This document shows, piece after piece, positions 32,870-35,570 of a stretch of DNA of 35,570 nt; position 1 is the stretch's first letter, and every line of letters starts with the position of its first letter. The notes beneath the pieces are model-generated. The model made no database searches and had not been told where the DNA came from. It saw only the letters and a program-made list of their open reading frames with translations. The stretch covers positions 1-35,570 of the forward strand of contig DAOTTI010000132.1 of the NCBI GenBank assembly GCA_034437795.1. Reading direction: 5' to 3'. Origin of the DNA: DAOTTI01 sp034437795. Its GTDB lineage: Bacteria > Chloroflexota > UBA11872 > UBA12225. The translations under genes were made by a program, and so were the position numbers.

Positions 32870-33133
32870 TCAGGTCTCGGGGAGCAGGGGGCGCTTGAGG
32901 TAGAACATCCAGTAGCATTCAGCCACCTCGGTGTTGCGGTCGCGCACTACCTGCATGGGGGTGGTGGGAATGGCGGCGACGAACTCCCAACCTTGCTGCC
33001 CCATGGCGTTCAGCACGTCCCAGGGCGTCTGCGGGTGGCGCTGGTAGTCCAGCACCTGCCCGTTGATCCCCGCCACCACGTGCGTGTTGCCGTGCATGGC
33101 CACAAAGAGGTGGGCGTATTCCCACTTGATCAT
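32870..33133 (-). CDS. Small DUF4177-like protein (87 residues)
   Basis: The protein starts MIKWEYAHLFVAM and contains LNAMGQQGWEFVAAIP and a final strand YWMFYLKRP. The WEY start, the LN..G..GWE motif and a closing YLKR strand are the DUF4177 pattern, a small alpha/beta fold of unknown role. ATG 33133 is supported by GGAGG about 8 bases upstream; the longer frame upstream lacks support. A second, diverged copy lies 67 bp upstream on the same strand. Confidence 0.75.
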   Translation of the reverse strand: MIKWEYAHLFVAMHGNTHVVAGINGQVLDYQRHPQTPWDVLNAMGQQGWEFVAAIPTTPMQVVRDRNTEVAECYWMFYLKRPLLPET

Positions 33134-33200
33134 TGAGTGCCTCCTCCCTGCGCTCTCCCAAAGGGAGACGGAACTGCTCAATGGCCGTGAATAGTCCGGG

Positions 33201-33524
33201 CTAGGCGGGTTCGCCGGGCCGCGACCGGACGCGGCGCTTGAACACGGCGCGGTAGGCGGTGACCTCGAACGGCCCGAACTGTCCGGCCTGCGTCTTCCAG
33301 GCGTGGGGCACAAAGCTCACCAGCTCCCAGCTCCTCGCGCCGTACTCGTCCAGGATACGGTCGAGGCCCGTCAGCCTCGTCCCGTCGCCATAGACCACCT
33401 CCCAGTCGTCGGCGGCGCGGCTAATGTAGACTGTGCGGTGCTCCCACCTGTCCACCTGGTCTATGGCGTGCCCTGCGTCGGTGTGCCTCGCGTCCATCTC
33501 TGCCCTGCTGACAATCGTGGTCAC
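33201..33524 (-). CDS. DUF4177-like protein, diverged paralogue (107 residues)
   Basis: The same pattern as its neighbour: VDRWEHRTVYI, LDEYGARSWELVSFVP and YRAVFKRRV. The N-terminal 25 residues are extra. GTG 33524 gives the longest form, and ATG 33496 (MDARHTDAGH) is an alternative; neither has a good ribosome site. Together with the 32870 gene it looks like a tandem duplication that has diverged. Function unknown. Confidence 0.7.
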   Translation of the reverse strand: MTTIVSRAEMDARHTDAGHAIDQVDRWEHRTVYISRAADDWEVVYGDGTRLTGLDRILDEYGARSWELVSFVPHAWKTQAGQFGPFEVTAYRAVFKRRVRSRPGEPA

Positions 33525-33749
33525 GGCTCATCTGGCGGTCGAGCGCGATCCGTCTCTACCCGCCGCGCCTGGCCGCCCGGTGCGGCCGCTCGCTGTGCGA
33601 CACGGGACGCGCCCCGTACAACGCTCGGCAGCGGCCGCGCCGCGCCGCTGCGGGGGAGCGCCAGACTGCCGGCGCGCGCGCCCGCATCAGTGTAGCCCGC
33701 GGAGGCGCATGCGCCGCGCGTCGTAGCCCCGGGAGCCTTGCAGACCGCC

Positions 33750-35321
33750 ATGGCCGACGTGCTCCTCATCTCGCGTCCGCTGGGGCGGACGGCTGCCGCC
33801 CAGGAGACCCTTGGCCTGCGCCGACAGCTCGGCCTCCTACCGCTGGTGATGATCTTCTACTTCACCGTCAGCGGCGGCGCCTATGGCCTGGAGCCGGTCG
33901 TCAGCGCCTCGGGACCGGGGATGGCCTTGCTGCTTATCGCTGTCACGCCGCTGATCTGGAGCGTGCCGGCGGTGCTCATGGTGGCCGAGCTCTCGGCGGC
34001 GATCCCGGTGGAGGGCGGCTATTACGCCTGGGTGAAGAAGGGGCTCGGCTCGTTCTGGGGCTTCCAGGAGGGCTGGTGGAGCTGGCTCTCCTCCTTCGTG
34101 GACATGGCCATCTACCCCGTGCTCTTCGCCAGCTACCTGTCTGCCCTGCTGTCCACCCAGTTCGGCGTCCGGGCGCTCGACGATCCCCTGGCCCAGTGGC
34201 TCGTGGGGCTGGTCGTGATCTGGGGGTTCGCCTACCTGAACGTCCGCGGCGTGCGCCTGGTCGGCCACTCGTCCATCCTGTTCGGCGTGCTGGTCCTGGC
34301 CCCGTTCACTGCCCTGGTGCTGGCCGGCATCCAGCGGTTCCTCCAGGCGCCGGCGCCCTTCTGGCAGCCGGTCGTACCGCCGGAGACGTCGCTCCTGGGC
34401 GCCTTCGGCGCGGGGCTGTTCGTGGTGATGTGGAACTACCAGGGCTGGGATAGTGTGTCGCCGGTGAACGGCGAGGTCGAACACCCGCGGCGCACCGCAC
34501 CGCTGGCGATGTGGCTCGCGCTCCCGCTGGTGATCCTGGCCTACCTGCTGCCCGTGGCGGCCGGGCTCCTGTCCGGCATCGACTGGGCGGAGTGGAAGGA
34601 GGGGGCCTTTCCCCAGATCGGGGCGGCGCTGGGCGGCCAGTGGCTAGGGACGTGGCTGGCCATCGGCGGCCTGTTCAGCGCCGCGGCCCTCTTCAACGCC
34701 AACCTGCTCTCCGTCTCGCGCCTGCCGTTCGTGATGGCGGCGGATGGCTACCTCCCGGACGCCATCACCCGCCTGCACCCGCGCTTTGGCACCCCCTGGA
34801 TCTCCATCCTGCTGTGCGCCGCCATCTACTCGCTCTGCTCCTGGAGCGCCTTCACCACCCTGGTCGTCATCGACGTCGTCCTCTACGCCGCGTCCCTACT
34901 CCTAGAGTTCGCCGCGCTGATCGCGCTACGCATCACGGAGCCACAGATGGTGCGCCCGTACCGCGTCCCCGGCGGCTGGCCGGGCGTCATGCTCGTCGCC
35001 CTGCTTCCGGCCGCCTTGCTGGTCGGGGCCGTCGCCGGCACCGTGACCGAGGAGGGCACGCAGGCGCTCTCCCTCTCCAGCGCCGCCCTGGCCAGCGGCG
35101 TCGTGGCCTATCCACTATGCCGGCTGCTATTCAAGCGCGGGCGGCCGGATCTGCCGGTGCCCGTCGAGCGGACCGGCGAGAGCGGCGCCGGCGTGTCCTG
35201 GTGGCGGACCGGCCGCGTGGCAGAGCTGGCGCCCCGGGCGCCAGATCCAGTAGAAGTTGGCGCCAAAGTTCCAGAGCGTGGCGACGCCGGTGCCGAGCAC
35301 GGTGGCGGCGTAGGGGGCTAG
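33750..35321 (+). CDS. APC-superfamily amino acid permease
   Basis: A cytoplasmic-membrane transporter of about 523 residues with about 12 hydrophobic helices. APC features include the first unwound helix (FYFTVSGGAYGLEPVVSASG), EGGYYAWVKKGLGSFWGFQE and GWDSVSPVNGEVEHPRRTAP (sixth helix and following loop). The substrate is probably an amino acid or polyamine. ATG 33750 is used; TTG 33738 adds four residues and has GGGAG only 2 bases away. The last 50 or so residues are hydrophilic and run antisense into the GtrA-like gene, so the real stop may be a recent extension. Confidence 0.88.
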   Translation: MADVLLISRPLGRTAAAQETLGLRRQLGLLPLVMIFYFTVSGGAYGLEPVVSASGPGMALLLIAVTPLIWSVPAVLMVAELSAAIPVEGGYYAWVKKGLGSFWGFQEGWWSWLSSFVDMAIYPVLFASYLSALLSTQFGVRALDDPLAQWLVGLVVIWGFAYLNVRGVRLVGHSSILFGVLVLAPFTALVLAGIQRFLQAPAPFWQPVVPPETSLLGAFGAGLFVVMWNYQGWDSVSPVNGEVEHPRRTAPLAMWLALPLVILAYLLPVAAGLLSGIDWAEWKEGAFPQIGAALGGQWLGTWLAIGGLFSAAALFNANLLSVSRLPFVMAADGYLPDAITRLHPRFGTPWISILLCAAIYSLCSWSAFTTLVVIDVVLYAASLLLEFAALIALRITEPQMVRPYRVPGGWPGVMLVALLPAALLVGAVAGTVTEEGTQALSLSSAALASGVVAYPLCRLLFKRGRPDLPVPVERTGESGAGVSWWRTGRVAELAPRAPDPVEVGAKVPERGDAGAEHGGGVGG

Positions 35322-35570
35322 CGGGCCGAACAGGACGGCGACCGGATCCAGCAGCACGACGAACGCGACGGCAAAGGTGATCAGCTCGGCCGTCAGCGCC
35401 GCCCCGTGGAACTCGACGAACTGCCGCCAGGTGATCCGGCGCTGGCCGAATACCCACCAGTTGTTGACGGCGAAGTGCAGGATCAGGGCCAGCTCATACG
35501 AGACGACGATCGCTGCGCGCGCTGGCAGGCGCAGCGCGGTGATCAGGAGCGCCTGGATCACGAGCTGCAC
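35127..35570 (-). CDS. GtrA-like membrane protein (N-terminus outside the window)
   Basis: A GtrA/DPMS-type protein with about four membrane helices. Visible segments are SYELALILHFAVNNWWVFG, WRQFVEFHGAAL, the third helix around ITFAVAFVVLLDPVAVLFG, and TVLGTGVATLWNFGANFYWI as the last helix. Both NxxWVF-like helix ends are hallmarks of the family, which helps move polyprenyl-linked sugars. The frame is open through the right edge, and the first helix is incomplete, so the start lies beyond 35570. After the last helix about 35 non-conserved residues overlap the permease gene in antisense by 195 bp. Confidence 0.8.
   Translation of the reverse strand: MQLVIQALLITALRLPARAAIVVSYELALILHFAVNNWWVFGQRRITWRQFVEFHGAALTAELITFAVAFVVLLDPVAVLFGPLAPYAATVLGTGVATLWNFGANFYWIWRPGRQLCHAAGPPPGHAGAALAGPLDGHRQIRPPALE

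Noticed and set aside
1..35570. tRNA, rRNA or other structured RNA genes
   Set aside because: No convincing tRNA T-arm/acceptor combinations, rRNA segments or known riboswitch cores were found by reading the gaps; a covariance-model scan was not possible here.

Overview
This is a GC-rich bacterial chromosome segment with mostly housekeeping genes on the left and accessory genes on the right. The gene set suggests a member of the Chloroflexota (Thermomicrobia-like or an uncultured class): a Gld-type ABC exporter with a DUF4340 partner, proline-threonine linkers in surface proteins, an ftsZ-yggS-yggT-his cluster, and intergenic DNA full of short GC-rich repeats. This placement is inference from gene content; no rRNA or other phylogenetic marker was compared.

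Layout. 1-2590: the end of a membrane protein gene, lepA, and a small membrane-anchored coiled-coil protein. 2702-6859: a tightly coupled ABC unit (ATPase, permease, GldG-like auxiliary protein) followed after a hairpin by a DUF4340 protein. 7217-7606: an unrecognised 129-residue protein with a pair of structured direct repeats upstream. 7971-14021, all on the minus strand: ftsZ, yggS, yggT, hisH, hisA, hisF, hisIE (order of transcription). 14022-15430: repeat-rich DNA around one cupin gene. 15430-22730, minus strand: a large P-loop ATPase (DUF6079/PglY-BrxC-like), a large DNA methyltransferase and an arylsulfatase. 22883-29880: remnants of ABC solute-binding protein genes, a GH51 arabinofuranosidase, a metallo-beta-lactamase-fold hydrolase, a second sulfatase and an Old-Yellow-Enzyme/dienoyl-CoA-reductase-type flavoprotein. 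29881-30550: a decayed toxin-antitoxin locus. 30556-35570: an enolase-superfamily enzyme, a pirin, two small DUF4177-like proteins, an APC permease and the end of a GtrA-type membrane protein.

Most notable points. (1) A 78-bp, nearly palindromic element with CTAGTGGGTC terminal inverted repeats occurs twice (10601-10678 and 30159-30236) in opposite orientation. Both copies sit in the same local target, TCCA^GCT, with no target duplication. One copy provides the stop codon of hisH. The other interrupts a UPF0175-type antitoxin gene whose DUF3368/PIN-type toxin partner is also truncated. (2) The ATPase-methyltransferase pair at 17211-22730 looks like a reduced Pgl/BREX-like defence core with no visible PglZ, helicase or nuclease inside the window. 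(3) Degraded solute-binding protein fragments beside the glycoside hydrolase and sulfatase genes suggest that a carbohydrate-uptake locus has lost its transporter here.
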